Shown one piece after another: positions 21,878 through 34,837 of a stretch of DNA of 64,000 nt (the first letter of the stretch is position 1; each line of letters begins with the position of its first letter). The position numbers and the translations under genes were made by a program. The notes beneath the pieces were generated by a model. The model made no database searches. It saw only the letters and a list, made by a program, of their open reading frames with translations, and was not told the DNA's origin. Source of the stretch: Omphiscola glabra (lineage: Eukaryota > Mollusca > Gastropoda > Lymnaeidae); the NCBI GenBank assembly GCA_964017045.1, contig OZ024798.1:31548347-31612346 (forward strand), given 5' to 3'.

Positions 21878-24800
21878 ATGATGGAGGCAGTTCGTGCTTT
21901 CAACAATGAGGTAAATTTATCAAAGCTGCATCTCTTTGTTAAATCGCCTTTTTAAAAAGACTTTTTAGTTTTAGTGTGTAAGTCTAAAAGTAAAAGTTAG
22001 AAGTAAATAAAATAAAAGTGTCTTTTTTTTGGATTTAGCCCATATTTAGGCATGATCTAGGTCTTATTTAATTGGTAATTACTATTATTACTAGTTTAAA
22101 GTTACGGTACCAAAGTTAAAGTTACTATTGCTCCTATCTTACTTTTGACATACTATCTTACTGCTAAAATTAAAACGATTGTGTACGTTAGTTATTGAGA
22201 CTGAATTTGGGGGGTGGAGTGAATTAGGGGCAGGGGAACATTTTCAATTTTGGAAGAAAATGTTACATGTATTATGATGATTGATTATGTATAACATTTA
22301 CGGCTGATGTGTAGTTGTGTGTCCGTGGCAAGGGAGAGGGTCAAAACCCTGTTAGGGAGAGGGTCAAAACCGGGTTAGGGAGGAATTTAGGGTTCAGGTT
22401 AGGGTGAGGGATAGATTTAGATCATTTTTTCATTTTTAAAAACTTTTTATTCGTCATGGTAAAAAACGCGGACACATAACTACACATTTACCACATTTAC
22501 TTTTGTAAGTTGTAAATTGAAACGAAAACTTAAAACACACACCACACACACTCCAAGGTAAATGTGATTTATGACCAGGTCCCAGGTAGAGCGAAAATGC
22601 TTATTGATTATTGGGTACTAGAGCAAACAGTCACATGGCAACGGACAGAACAACTCGAGTTAAGTTATGTTCTCTGCACCACTCATTTAGAGTCATTAGT
22701 AAAAATTTTAGAGATATCACTGTGTGCCGCCATCTTGGTTGCCGCCATCTTGGTTGCCGCAAATTTATATCCTAAATTTATCCCTAAACCTAACATGAAC
22801 CCTAAATCTATCCCTTAACCTAACCTGAACCCTAAACTTATCACTAACCTGGGTTTTGACCCTGTGGGAATTAGGGTTTAGACCCTATCTGAACCAGAGA
22901 CAAAGCACGCAAATGACGTCATGGTAAAATCTCTCATCTTTAGCAGAGTCATTTTCCTGTGACTATGTGTTTGCACCAAGGGGATCATATCAATCATAGT
23001 TTCAGATTAAGGTGGTCCACGGGTGGAAAAAATCGATACTTTGGTTATTTTTTTCCAAAATGAGATTACGTTTTTTTCTGCTAGATTAACCTCTTATGAA
23101 TACTTTTCTGTTAAGGGTTTTTAAAAATATATATTTTAAAGATCTTAAATAAGTATTTAAAAGTGGTATGGTAAGACTACATTTTCAGGAAAATTAAACT
23201 TGGGAAGCCAAAGTTTGTCTTTTTAGTCCTTAGTTACAGGTAGCTCGGAACAGCGCTACATACACATATTTGGTATCGATCGAAAGAGAAATGCAGCGGC
23301 AACGCGGTGGTTCCGTGATATAAAATAGCAAAAAATTAACAGCGAAGCTATTCCGTACTTTATAAACGTATTTTAAGCTTTATGATTGGTCGAGGCATTG
23401 ACCCCTTGACCTTTCCTTTTCTTACAAAGCTCATTGGTCAAATATTTTTAAATTTGACTTGGATTGAACATTTCCATTTCTACTTCCGCTTTCTGTCTGA
23501 AATTATGATGTTATTTTTCAATGAACCTATTATCGCTAATTTTAATCGATGGACTCGAAATCGACACAAGAAATCAAATATTAAGCATTTTTGTGGATTT
23601 ACGTAGCCTACCATATTGTTGGTAAGTTGATTTAAGCATTTTTATAATTAATGAATGATTACACGAATTATTTAACATTATTTTTATTTTTTATATATAT
23701 ATCGCAGTAATGCCATGCTGTGCTAGCTCTAGTCCTAGCAAACGAAACGTAGTCCACTGCACGTGCCCACAGTTAAATATATTGTTTTAAATATTAATCT
23801 TAAAATATAGCATCTCTGGACTATGGACTTTTAGTTTCCTCTGCCTAAATATTTTTAAAATTAATTTTATTTATGATATGACTATCGTTCGTAAGTTTAC
23901 AAATTATTTTGAATTTCATTGAAATTGTCTTAAAAATTCTAGGATTTTATTCTATCAATTATTATAGGCATACTATTTTTTATCATCTCTAGATTACCTG
24001 TTGGCATCTCATTGAACCTAAAGAATAAAGGATCATAACACCCAAGAGCAGTCAAGTTACAAAGGATAATCAATGATTTTCTTCGTCCCTTCGAGGATTC
24101 CATTTTCCTCTCGAAGAGTAATGCCTGCCTTTCCTGAACATGCTCTCATGATAGATTCTAATTCTATTCAATGAGCCCCTTATTTTCAAAGAGCTACTTC
24201 ACACACATCACAACACATCTGTTGTATGTGAACATTTGAACATGCATTCAATTTCTACGGGTATCACTGCCTGTGTTGATATCATTACAACATTGAGCTT
24301 CGGTTATACAACTCAGACCTGCAGTGGGTTACGTGATCAGTATTACTATTGGACTTTACAAACAAAAGAACATTGGCTATAGGATAAGAATACAGCCAAG
24401 CTAGTATCAAATGACTTGCAATATGGCCATGGTCTATTTATCAATAACCATAATGATGTCAGCCCAGATGCGTTCGGCTACAACAAATCTAATACAAAGT
24501 TTCTGACTGCCATTCTTTGTCGATGAGAACTGAAACATAATGCCATGTCTGCAGTCTAATCAAGAATCCTGAAGTACCCTACACCCTAAAGAAGTTTATG
24601 ACTATGAGAGGATGAATACAGAATGGATACTTTGCCTTCTATGCATAATTAACTAATAATTTATTTTAAAAAAATTTTTAGCATCTATGGTATGGGTTGT
24701 GAATATGTAATATAAAATTTCCAATGTTTCTTTCTACAGCATTTTATAAAATACTTTTTAATCTTTTATAAGGCACATCTAATAATTTCATTCATCAACA

Positions 24801-27800
24801 GGTAAATTTACAGCCTATATATTATAAGTGACCATTTGAATAAGCTGTTTCATATTATTTTAGTTTGCGTTTTCCATTTTTTTAAAGGACGTCGGATGAA
24901 ATGGCGTCAAAAGTATTAGAGCTACATGATTCCAACTTGACATGCTTATTTCCATTGATTCTATCTACATAAAGACTTGTGGCTTTTAAAAAAAGACTTC
25001 CAGGTTTTTTTTTTCAAGCTTTTTTAAAAAATAGTTTGATTAATTTTTTTTTTTTTTTACCGAGGTTGCATTTGCTATCATTGAGGATAATTTTCTACAA
25101 TTTGTATCTGTTTTTTAAAATCTTTTAGTATGAATAGTATACGTATGTAGCCAATGCAACCTTTAAATTGTTTAGATGGCCTGTGATTTTTTTATGAACA
25201 TATAACAACACTTTTTTGTTATTTCTACTTAGATTTTCCATTTATTTCTGACGTCAGATGTATCTTGAGGAAAAGTATTATTACCACATGCTTCAAAATT
25301 TGCATGGTTGTTTCTATTGATATTCTCTACATAATGATTGCTGTTTTGTTATTACATGTCTCATAAAAAAAAAATCAGAATTTTTAATGAGTTTTTAATT
25401 TTTATTAGGCTCCGCGCTGGCGGGATGTTGGCAAAATGCATTCATTTATATTCTATTTTTATATCTATCTTCTTAATTTTTTTTTTTATTTAGGAATGGT
25501 ATGGGCTCATGATGTATGCATCCAATATTGTTCAACTAACCTTAACTTTTTTTTAATAAGGAATTTTCAGTGTCATTTTCAGCTTTTGCCAACTTAGCAT
25601 TTTCAATTTTTTTCTGACGTCAGATCAATCAGGAGGAATAGTATTTGAAGTACATAATTGAAACTTTGCATGCTTATTTATATTGACATTCTTTACTTAA
25701 TGATGGATTGTTTTTAAACAAATGTATCATAGGAACATTTTTCAGAATTTTTTATTTGTGTATTTTATTTATTAGGCTCGTGGTATGGCGTTTGAAAAAG
25801 TGTGATAATTTTTTTTCTATCTTTTTTGTCTATGTTTTCAAATTGTTTATTAATTCATGAATGGTATATGTACATGGTGTATGCATCCAATATTGTTCAT
25901 GCAGTCTGTAATTTTTTTTAAAAACATTTTTATACTTCTTTTTCATTTTTCTCAATTTTGCGTTTTCATGATTTTTTAGGAACGCCAAATGATTCAGGAG
26001 GAAAAGTATTCTAGCTACAGGCTTCAAACTTTGCATGCTTCTTTTCATTGATATTCTTTACAAATTACAAAAGGCTTTTTTATATATATCCAACTAGAAA
26101 ATTTTTGTAACATTTTTACATTTGCTACCTCTAAAAATTTCTCGCTTTTATAGGTGACCCCACATACATGCCATTTGTAACACTTCCAATAACTGCAGTG
26201 TAAAAAGCTTATTTAAACTTTTTATCAATGTCTTTCTTAATGTGTATGCAAAGTTTCATTATGATATTGCAATACAAATTTTTTTTTAATCATTTTGCGT
26301 AACTGTCAAAATTGGTTTTAAAAAATCAATTTTTTGCAATAAAAGTCAAAAAAAATTTTTTTTAAATAATCTTCAGTGGTTTTTTGTCTGTCTGTTTGTG
26401 TATGTTTTGTATGTACTATTTTTTTTTTTTCTAACTTAAGAAACATAGAAAAAATATTTTTGACCCATGGACCACCTTAAGTCTGAAAAAATGTTAACCA
26501 GCTTCTTTTTTGCCAAAGTAATATGTGCAGTACAAATAAATGAGTGGCGCAGAGAACATAACTAATTAACTTTACTTGAGTTGTTCAGTCCATTGCCTTG
26601 TGAAATAAAAATAAAATCCAGTTGTAAAAAGTTTGTTTATGCTAATTATTATGATTAGAAATTATAAATTAAAATAGCCTAAATATATCTATAATTACCA
26701 TAATTTATAAATAGATATGTTTAGGCCTATTTTTTAATTTATAATTTTAATTTCTAATCAAAATGTCATAATAATTAGCACAAACACATATTTTTTTTGA
26801 CAATAGTTTTTAAGTGTGCATGTTAGACATGTCCAAAAATAAGTAGCTCAAAAACACATTTGCTAAAATGGCGAGGGGAAAGGGAGAGAATCCCTTGTTT
26901 TAGCTACTTACCAAGAGAAACAAAAACAAGGACTGTATGTGATGAGAATGTTATTGTTAAAGAAAAACATTGCAATAAAAAGTTTTTTGAAACTTCTGAA
27001 ACATAAAAAATGATAACAGATACAGATAATATTAAAGAACTGAAAAATATTTATCAAATTTTTATTTTTAAAAACAATAAAAGTTAAAATTATTTTTTAA
27101 AAAGCATGAAAATTGAATGAAATAATTAAAAAAACAAAAAACTTTCTTCTATATATTAAGGGCCTACGATCAATTTATTGATCATTATGGCTCCTAAAGT
27201 CTACAATCCTAACCTGAGGGCTAAGTCAGTATCCTGACTGAGTTTGGGTTAGCGGTAAGGTCAGCAATGTGTTCCACAGTATATAGGTCACAGAGGTTCC
27301 CTCAGGTCAACTTCGGTCTATAACGCCTTATTCCCAAGATTTCGATTTTTATGTTGTGTTCACTTAAACTTAACTATGTTTTTTATTTCTTATTTTCTAC
27401 TTTTGAAAGTGGGGAAGGGGTTCTGGGATGGTCCGAAGTTTTCTTTTTTTCTTATATTGGTATTGAAAGTTAGAGCAAAATTATGGTGAAATGTCCTGTG
27501 ATGGAAATCATAGGTACTAAAGTATAAAAAAATATTTTGAACTTTAAATGACTATTTAATTAATTACACCTTTCCCTTGCAAATGGTTTAATAGTGTTTG
27601 CACAAGACAAAATCTTATGAAAACTATAATTTTTAAAATGGACTTTACCGGGTTTTAAACCTCAAATGAAAATATTCCGGTTTAAATGCCTTCTAAATTC
27701 ATTCTGAAACACAAGCAATCAAATATTTCCTAAGTTATTGCGCCGACGCCAATTTCCAATACAAATTAAGTTGAAGTTTCCATTTTGTTACCAAAAGTTT

Positions 27801-30800
27801 AGCAAATGGGTACTTCAATTTCCAACTAATCAAAAGACATCACTTTTTGCGGACATCTTTTTTACCACCAGTGTTGGGTTTTGTGGTATCAGTAGGGGTG
27901 TGTTTCTTTTCTCATCTCTTTTGAAACTTTTGATTGATAAATTCATATTAACCATATTGATAGTCATATTCAGTTTATGACGCCAATAATGCTCAGTGAA
28001 GAAAAGGAAAGTTATCATACACATCATTCAGGTCCAACAATTGATCTATTCATTCTAAGTCCAGTGTTGGGATTTCCCAAAGTGACCGCACTGCGCTTAA
28101 GGCGAGGCAACTCTAGGAAAAGCCCATACCGTTGAGGCCAAAGTTTACTAGTATGTCTAACTCCGGCAGGAACAACCCCCATCCCCACCCCGGGGTGCCA
28201 CTTTTCTGGATTATCCCTGAATTGTGCGTCTAAAAATTAATTGACAGTTAATGCCCTGAAAAATCTTCAGAGCCAAAACGTTCATTGATTTCGTAATAAT
28301 GAGCATTAGAATAAAAATGATAAAATTATTAGCACAGTATTTTGAAGCTCTGTTCCTAGTACCCGACATCAGTATCACTCTATAGATTCCTAAAAAGTAA
28401 TGAAAATCAGGCACATCGCCAAAAATATATATTAACTTCCATGTGGCCTTCTGGACAAAAATTTTGCTGTCCCTGGTCTACATACTCCATGTAGGAATAT
28501 AAAAATATCAGATTGTCACATTTTATGAGATTGAAAGCAGCAGTTGCAAATTATTTTGAGAACAGAACATAAAGTTAAACAGCTTTACGTCCAGTTCAAG
28601 GCCTAGTTTGTCAGATAAGAGTTCTTGAAAAATGGAATTCATGTCCAATGTTATTGATACCAAATTTACGATGTAGGGTAATTAACTAGAAATAATATTT
28701 TTGGGTGAAAATACTTTGTGATAACTCAGGTTAATTGACTGTTAAAGAAGAAATTGAGATATTAAGTTATTCAACCCTATCCTGTCTAAAAAACCAATTT
28801 TTTGTCCTGTGAAGTTCCTACTCATAACTGCTCATCCTGTTACAACAATTTTCACCCCAAGAAACGAAATTTTTAAAGAAATCTTAACGTTTAGGCCTAA
28901 ATCTTTTTGAATAAAAAAGTTTGCATGACTTTCGAAGTTTATAAGATAAGATAGGATTATTTTATTGATCCAAACAAATGGAAATGTTTTTTTATTGCAT
29001 TGTACATTTTCAGCACATAAATAAAACAATTTGAACACAAGACATTTACATTAAAAAAAAGCCATTCAGTGAATTCTCTTAGCCATATCAGTGACTTATT
29101 AGTTCTCATTAAGATTTGTGACTTCAGTGGGAGCACGCTGGTTTACTAGAATGTTTAGATGATGAAGCTATCAGCTAGATCAATGTAGAATTTAATGAAG
29201 TTCCTGCAGAAAATGATATGTGTGTTTTTTATAAATCACAGGTTCCCAGCCTTTTATAAATTAAAATAGCCTAAATATATCTATAATTACCATAATTTAT
29301 AAATAGATATGTTTAGGCCTATTTTTTAATTTATAATTTTAATTTCTAATCAAAATGTCATAATAATTAGCACAAACACATATTTTTTTTGACAATAGTT
29401 TTTAAGTGTGCATGTTAGACATGTCCAAAAATAAGTAGCTCAAAAACACATTTGCTAAAATGGCGAGGGGAAAGGGAGAGAATCCCTTGTTTTAGCTACT
29501 TACCAAGAGAAACAAAAACAAGGACTGTATGTGATGAGAATGTTATTGTTAAAGAAAAACATTGCAATAAAAAGTTTTTTGAAACTTCTGAAACATAAAA
29601 AATGATAACAGATACAGATAATATTAAAGAACTGAAAAATATTTATCAAATTTTTATTTTTAAAAACAATAAAAGTTAAAATTATTTTTTAAAAAGCATG
29701 AAAATTGAATGAAATAATTAAAAAAACAAAAAACTTTCTTCTATATATTAAGGGCCTACGATCAATTTATTGATCATTATGGCTCCTAAAGTCTACAATC
29801 CTAACCTGAGGGCTAAGTCAGTATCCTGACTGAGTTTGGGTTAGCGGTAAGGTCAGCAATGTGTTCCACAGTATATAGGTCACAGAGGTTCCCTCAGGTC
29901 AACTTCGGTCTATAACGCCTTATTCCCAAGATTTCGATTTTTATGTTGTGTTCACTTAAACTTAACTATGTTTTTTATTTCTTATTTTCTACTTTTGAAA
30001 GTGGGGAAGGGGTTCTGGGATGGTCCGAAGTTTTCTTTTTTTCTTATATTGGTATTGAAAGTTAGAGCAAAATTATGGTGAAATGTCCTGTGATGGAAAT
30101 CATAGGTACTAAAGTATAAAAAAATATTTTGAACTTTAAATGACTATTTAATTAATTACACCTTTCCCTTGCAAATGGTTTAATAGTGTTTGCACAAGAC
30201 AAAATCTTATGAAAACTATAATTTTTAAAATGGACTTTACCGGGTTTTAAACCTCAAATGAAAATATTCCGGTTTAAATGCCTTCTAAATTCATTCTGAA
30301 ACACAAGCAATCAAATATTTCCTAAGTTATTGCGCCCACGCCAATTTCCAATACAAATTAAGTTGAAGTTTCCATTTTGTTACCAAAAGTTTAGCAAATG
30401 GGTACTTCAATTTCCAACTAATCAAAAGACATCACTTTTTGCGGACATCTTTTTTACCACCAGTGTTGGGTTTTGTGGTATCAGTAGGGGTGTGTTTCTT
30501 TTCTCATCTCTTTTGAAACTTTTGATTGATAAATTCATATTAACCATATTGATAGTCATATTCAGTTTATGACGCCAATAATGCTCAGTGAAGAAAAGGA
30601 AAGTTATCATACACATCATTCAGGTCCAACAATTGATCTATTCATTCTAAGTCCAGTGTTGGGATTTCCCAAAGTGACCGCACTGCGCTTAAGGTGAGGC
30701 AACTCTAGGAAAAGCCCATACCGTTGAGGCCAAAGTTTACTAGTATGTCTAACTCCGGCAGGAACAACCCCCATCCCCACCCCGGGGTGCCACTTTTCTG

Positions 30801-33800
30801 GATTATCCCTGAATTGTGCGTCTAAAAATTAATTGACAGTTAATGCCCTGAAAAATCTTCAGAGCCAAAACGTTCATTGATTTCGTAATAATGAGCATTA
30901 GAATAAAAATGATAAAATTATTAGCACAGTATTTTGAAGCTCTGTTCCTAGTACCCGACATCAGTATCACTCTATAGATTCCTAAAAAGTAATGAAAATC
31001 AGGCACATCGCCAAAAATATATATTAACTTCCATGTGGCCTTCTGGACAAAAATTTTGCTGTCCCTGGTCTACATACTCCATGTAGGAATATAAAAATAT
31101 CAGATTGTCACATTTTATGAGATTGAAAGCAGCAGTTGCAAATTATTTTGAGAACAGAACATAAAGTTAAACAGCTTTACGTCCAGTTCAAGGCCTAGTT
31201 TGTCAGATAAGAGTTCTTGAAAAATGGAATTCATGTCCAATGTTATTGATACCAAATTTACGATGTAGGGTAATTAACTAGAAATAATATTTTTGGGTGA
31301 AAATACTTTGTGATAACTCAGGTTAATTGACTGTTAAAGAAGAAATTGAGATATTAAGTTATTCAACCCTATCCTGTCTAAAAAACCAATTTTTTGTCCT
31401 GTGAAGTTCCTACTCATAACTGCTCATCCTGTTACAACAATTTTCACCCCAAGAAACGAAATTTTTAAAGAAATCTTAACGTTTAGGCCTAAATCTTTTT
31501 GAATAAAAAAGTTTGCATGACTTTCGAAGTTTATAAGATAAGATAGGATTATTTTATTGATCCAAACAAATGGAAATGTTTTTTTATTGCATTGTACATT
31601 TTCAGCACATAAATAAAACAATTTGAACACAAGACATTTACATTAAAAAAAAGCCATTCAGTGAATTCTCTTAGCCATATCAGTGACTTATTAGTTCTCA
31701 TTAAGATTTGTGACTTCAGTGGGAGCACGCTGGTTTACTAGAATGTTTAGATGATGAAGCTATCAGCTAGATCAATGTAGAATTTAATGAAGTTCCTGCA
31801 GAAAATGATATGTGTGTTTTTTATAAATCACAGGTTCCCAGCCTTTTTTGAGTTACAACCCCTTTTTTAGAACTAGAGTGACCCTCTGCCTCTACCTTAA
31901 GTTATAAAATGACCCCCCCGCCCCCCACTCTGATTTAATATAAGAGAAAAAAAACATGTTTTAAAAAAAGGAACATTTTGAAATTATTCTAACTTTATTT
32001 AACACTGATTATGAATGAAAATTTCTAAAAATCATTATGTTTTATAGTTGATTGTTGTTTCATTTGGCGACCCAAGGAAAAACTACAGCACCTTATTAGG
32101 GGGGTTACATGGTTTGGGAACAAGAGTTATAGATAGTTAGAGATATCTTTTAAATTAGAACTAGTAAACCGGAAGCTAATGCAGGCGTTGATGACCATGG
32201 TGATGAACTGTGAAAATATACCAATATTCAACTTATAAATGAAAAATTTATTCTCCAAATAATATGAATTTTTATGATTATTAAATTCTAAATTTTTTAA
32301 ACAATGACTATGTTTTTCTAAACATCCTTATTTTTAAAACAAAACATGTAAGTTTATTGTAATGCCCTTTGATTAGGCATATTATTATTATTACAATTTT
32401 CTTATATGGCGCGGCTGGGCTCACTGTGCTGGACATAAAAATATTAGCAAACATAATCATGACATTAAATATTTTTTTTAAATTACATACATTTATTTAA
32501 TTAAAAAACAGCTGTGTAAAAACAAAAAAATATATATTCATATGAGATAATTAACATATTAAGTGGGTCACGGAAAGACCATACCATGTGTCCTATGCAC
32601 CAAGATACTCATAAGATTGCTCAGACAGACTTAAGAAAGTATTATAAAGGCAGATAATTTTGTTAAAATGGCAGCAAAATTTTCATAGTTAATAATCAAA
32701 TACGTGTGAAGTATAGGTTCATGTATATTGATAATTTTTCTTGAAATAAGTGACCATGATATATTTGTATTAATGGTATAATAATAAAGGCTTTACTTTA
32801 ATAAAAAAAATATATTTGTGATAACAGCAAGTTAAAAGTACTAGGCCTATGCGTCCGTTCACACGATCAAATTTTCAATCATGCATGTGATGCGATATTT
32901 GTATGAAGCCTTCACAACTTTCAAATTACTATTTGATCAGATTCACCAAAAAAGAAACCATGCACAAAATAGTGCATTCATAGAAAAATTTGAGGTGATA
33001 TTTGATCGTGTGAACTGACGATATGTGATTTATAACCAAAATAACTATCATAGTGTAAATCACTGTTAATATCAAACAGCACTTTTAAAAAAAATAGCCT
33101 TATTCCTGACACAAATTGAAATGCATTGTATTCATGAGTCAATGTGTGTTCAAATTTTAATTTTAAAAAAGGGGAACTCCTTTTTATAAAACAATTGTGT
33201 ACTGATTAATAGGCTCACTATTATCTCTGTAGCCTGATCTTAAACGGAACCACCTAATTAAATACTGAATTAAAAGTTAATGCTTGTCACAATAATTGCT
33301 AATAAAATATCTCACTATACAAAATAGAACATACTAACCAAAGTTAACAAAATTTAAAAATATGTGTGTTTACCGAGGGGGAGTTGCTGTATTTTACCAA
33401 AATATAAACATACCATATAGCAGATCCCATTTAAATTTTGAAGAAAGAAAAAAGGTTTGTCCCCTTTTATATACTTTAGGCCCCTTTAGCCACTTTGTAA
33501 CTGATCTAGAGATTGTTAGGCTTAATTTTAATTTCTATATTCTATTTAACACACCCAATGAACTGAACAATTCAAGTGTCTAGAGCTGAGGTGTAAACCT
33601 TTATTTTTTCAGCTCTACCCAACAGCTTGAATTGAATATCGTTTAATGACTTTTTGTGTGTCTTTTTTAGATATTATTTTGAAAGAAAAATTTACATATG
33701 TAATAAATGATGAACTTTTTTATTACCAATTTTTTTATTTCAGTTATCCTCATTGTATGAAGGCAAACCTCCTGTGTCCAGGGCCAAGATGGCCCAGGTC

Positions 33801-34837
33801 ACAAAATGTGCTATTAAAGCAATAAAATTCTACAAGCATGTTGTACAGAGTGTGGAGAAATTTATACAAAAGGTATTCATTCAATCCAAATTCATGACAC
33901 TTATCAGCCTTAAAACATTTCTAAATTCCATACTTACATGTAAAGTATTGCATGAAATTTTCAAAGTAAGAAATATATGTGCTTGATAACATCATTTGTG
34001 GAATTTATGTACATGTTTCAGTAAATATTTTATTATCTAATTTCAACTTTGCAGTGCAAACCTGAATACAAAGTACCTGGTTTATATGTGATTGATTCAA
34101 TTGTACGTCAGTCAAGACATCAGTTTGGTCCAGAGAAAGATGTTTTCTCTCCAAGATTTACCAAGAATATTGTAGGCACATTTGTTAATCTTTTCAAGTG
34201 TCCAGTGGAAGAGCGAGTGAGTATAAATAATAATAATAATAAAGTTTATTTGAAAAATCACGCTTCATCCCCAAAGGCTCGAAGCGCGTTACAAAGTCAA
34301 ATCTAGGAGATTGATTGATTGATTGGAGTACTTATATAGCGCTCATTCCATAGCATGCTCACGGCGCTCCGCTGTTTGATGTTCGAGAGGTCTCGCTGCT
34401 GCCAGTTAGGCGCATGTGAACTCCATCTCCCCATCTCCGGGTTTGATTGCCTTCTCTTAGATGGGTTGCCGTCCAAGGTTAACAAGTCCCATCCACCCTG
34501 GGTGCTGGTGGTGTTTTTTTTTGCTTGACTGGGCTTTGACGGGAATTGAACTCCTGACCATTAGCTTGAGATTTGCTCAGTTCAGACCACTCGGCCACCC
34601 AGCAATTCGATTTATTATGATGATGAATTTTAAAAACTTATTTAAAAAGTATTTTTTTAAAATGTTTATAAATTGTGCATTGATTTTAAATGGCGCATAC
34701 CAATATTTAACTTTTTCAGAGTCGTGTTGTTCGAGTTTTAAATTTGTGGCAAAAGAATTCAGTTTTTCCAATGGAGGTTATACAACCACTTCTTGATCTT
34801 GCTGCAGATCCAAATAATGGTGACCTGGTTACAGCAG
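21878..34837 (+). CDS. SCAF8: SCAF4/8 exons 1-4: CTD-interacting domain
   Basis: Exon 1 codes MMEAVRAFNNE. Exon 2 gives LSSLYEGKPPVSRAKM, then AIKAIKFYKHVVQSVEKFI. Exon 3 gives CKPEYKVPGLYVIDSIVRQS, then RHQFGPEKD. Exon 4 gives SRVVRVLNLWQKNSVFPMEV, then IQPLLDLAAD. These are the eight-helix CID core; the YVIDSIVRQSR helix contacts the CTD in the family. Intron 1 is 11.8 kb. The second ATG (21881) would serve equally as start. Confidence 0.95.

Noticed and set aside
22330..22890. Telomere-like TTAGGG / CCCTAA sequence
   Set aside because: Words are interrupted and not in register, lie inside a gene intron, and sit between inverted ends of a small element.
27738..31630. Paired ORFs of 60-80 codons repeated in both duplication copies
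   Set aside because: They are identical only because the DNA is duplicated; no motif, no splice context, and they overlap on opposite strands.
34590..34604. tRNA gene
   Set aside because: Only the tRNA-like head of a SINE; the anticodon region and acceptor pairing are not conserved.
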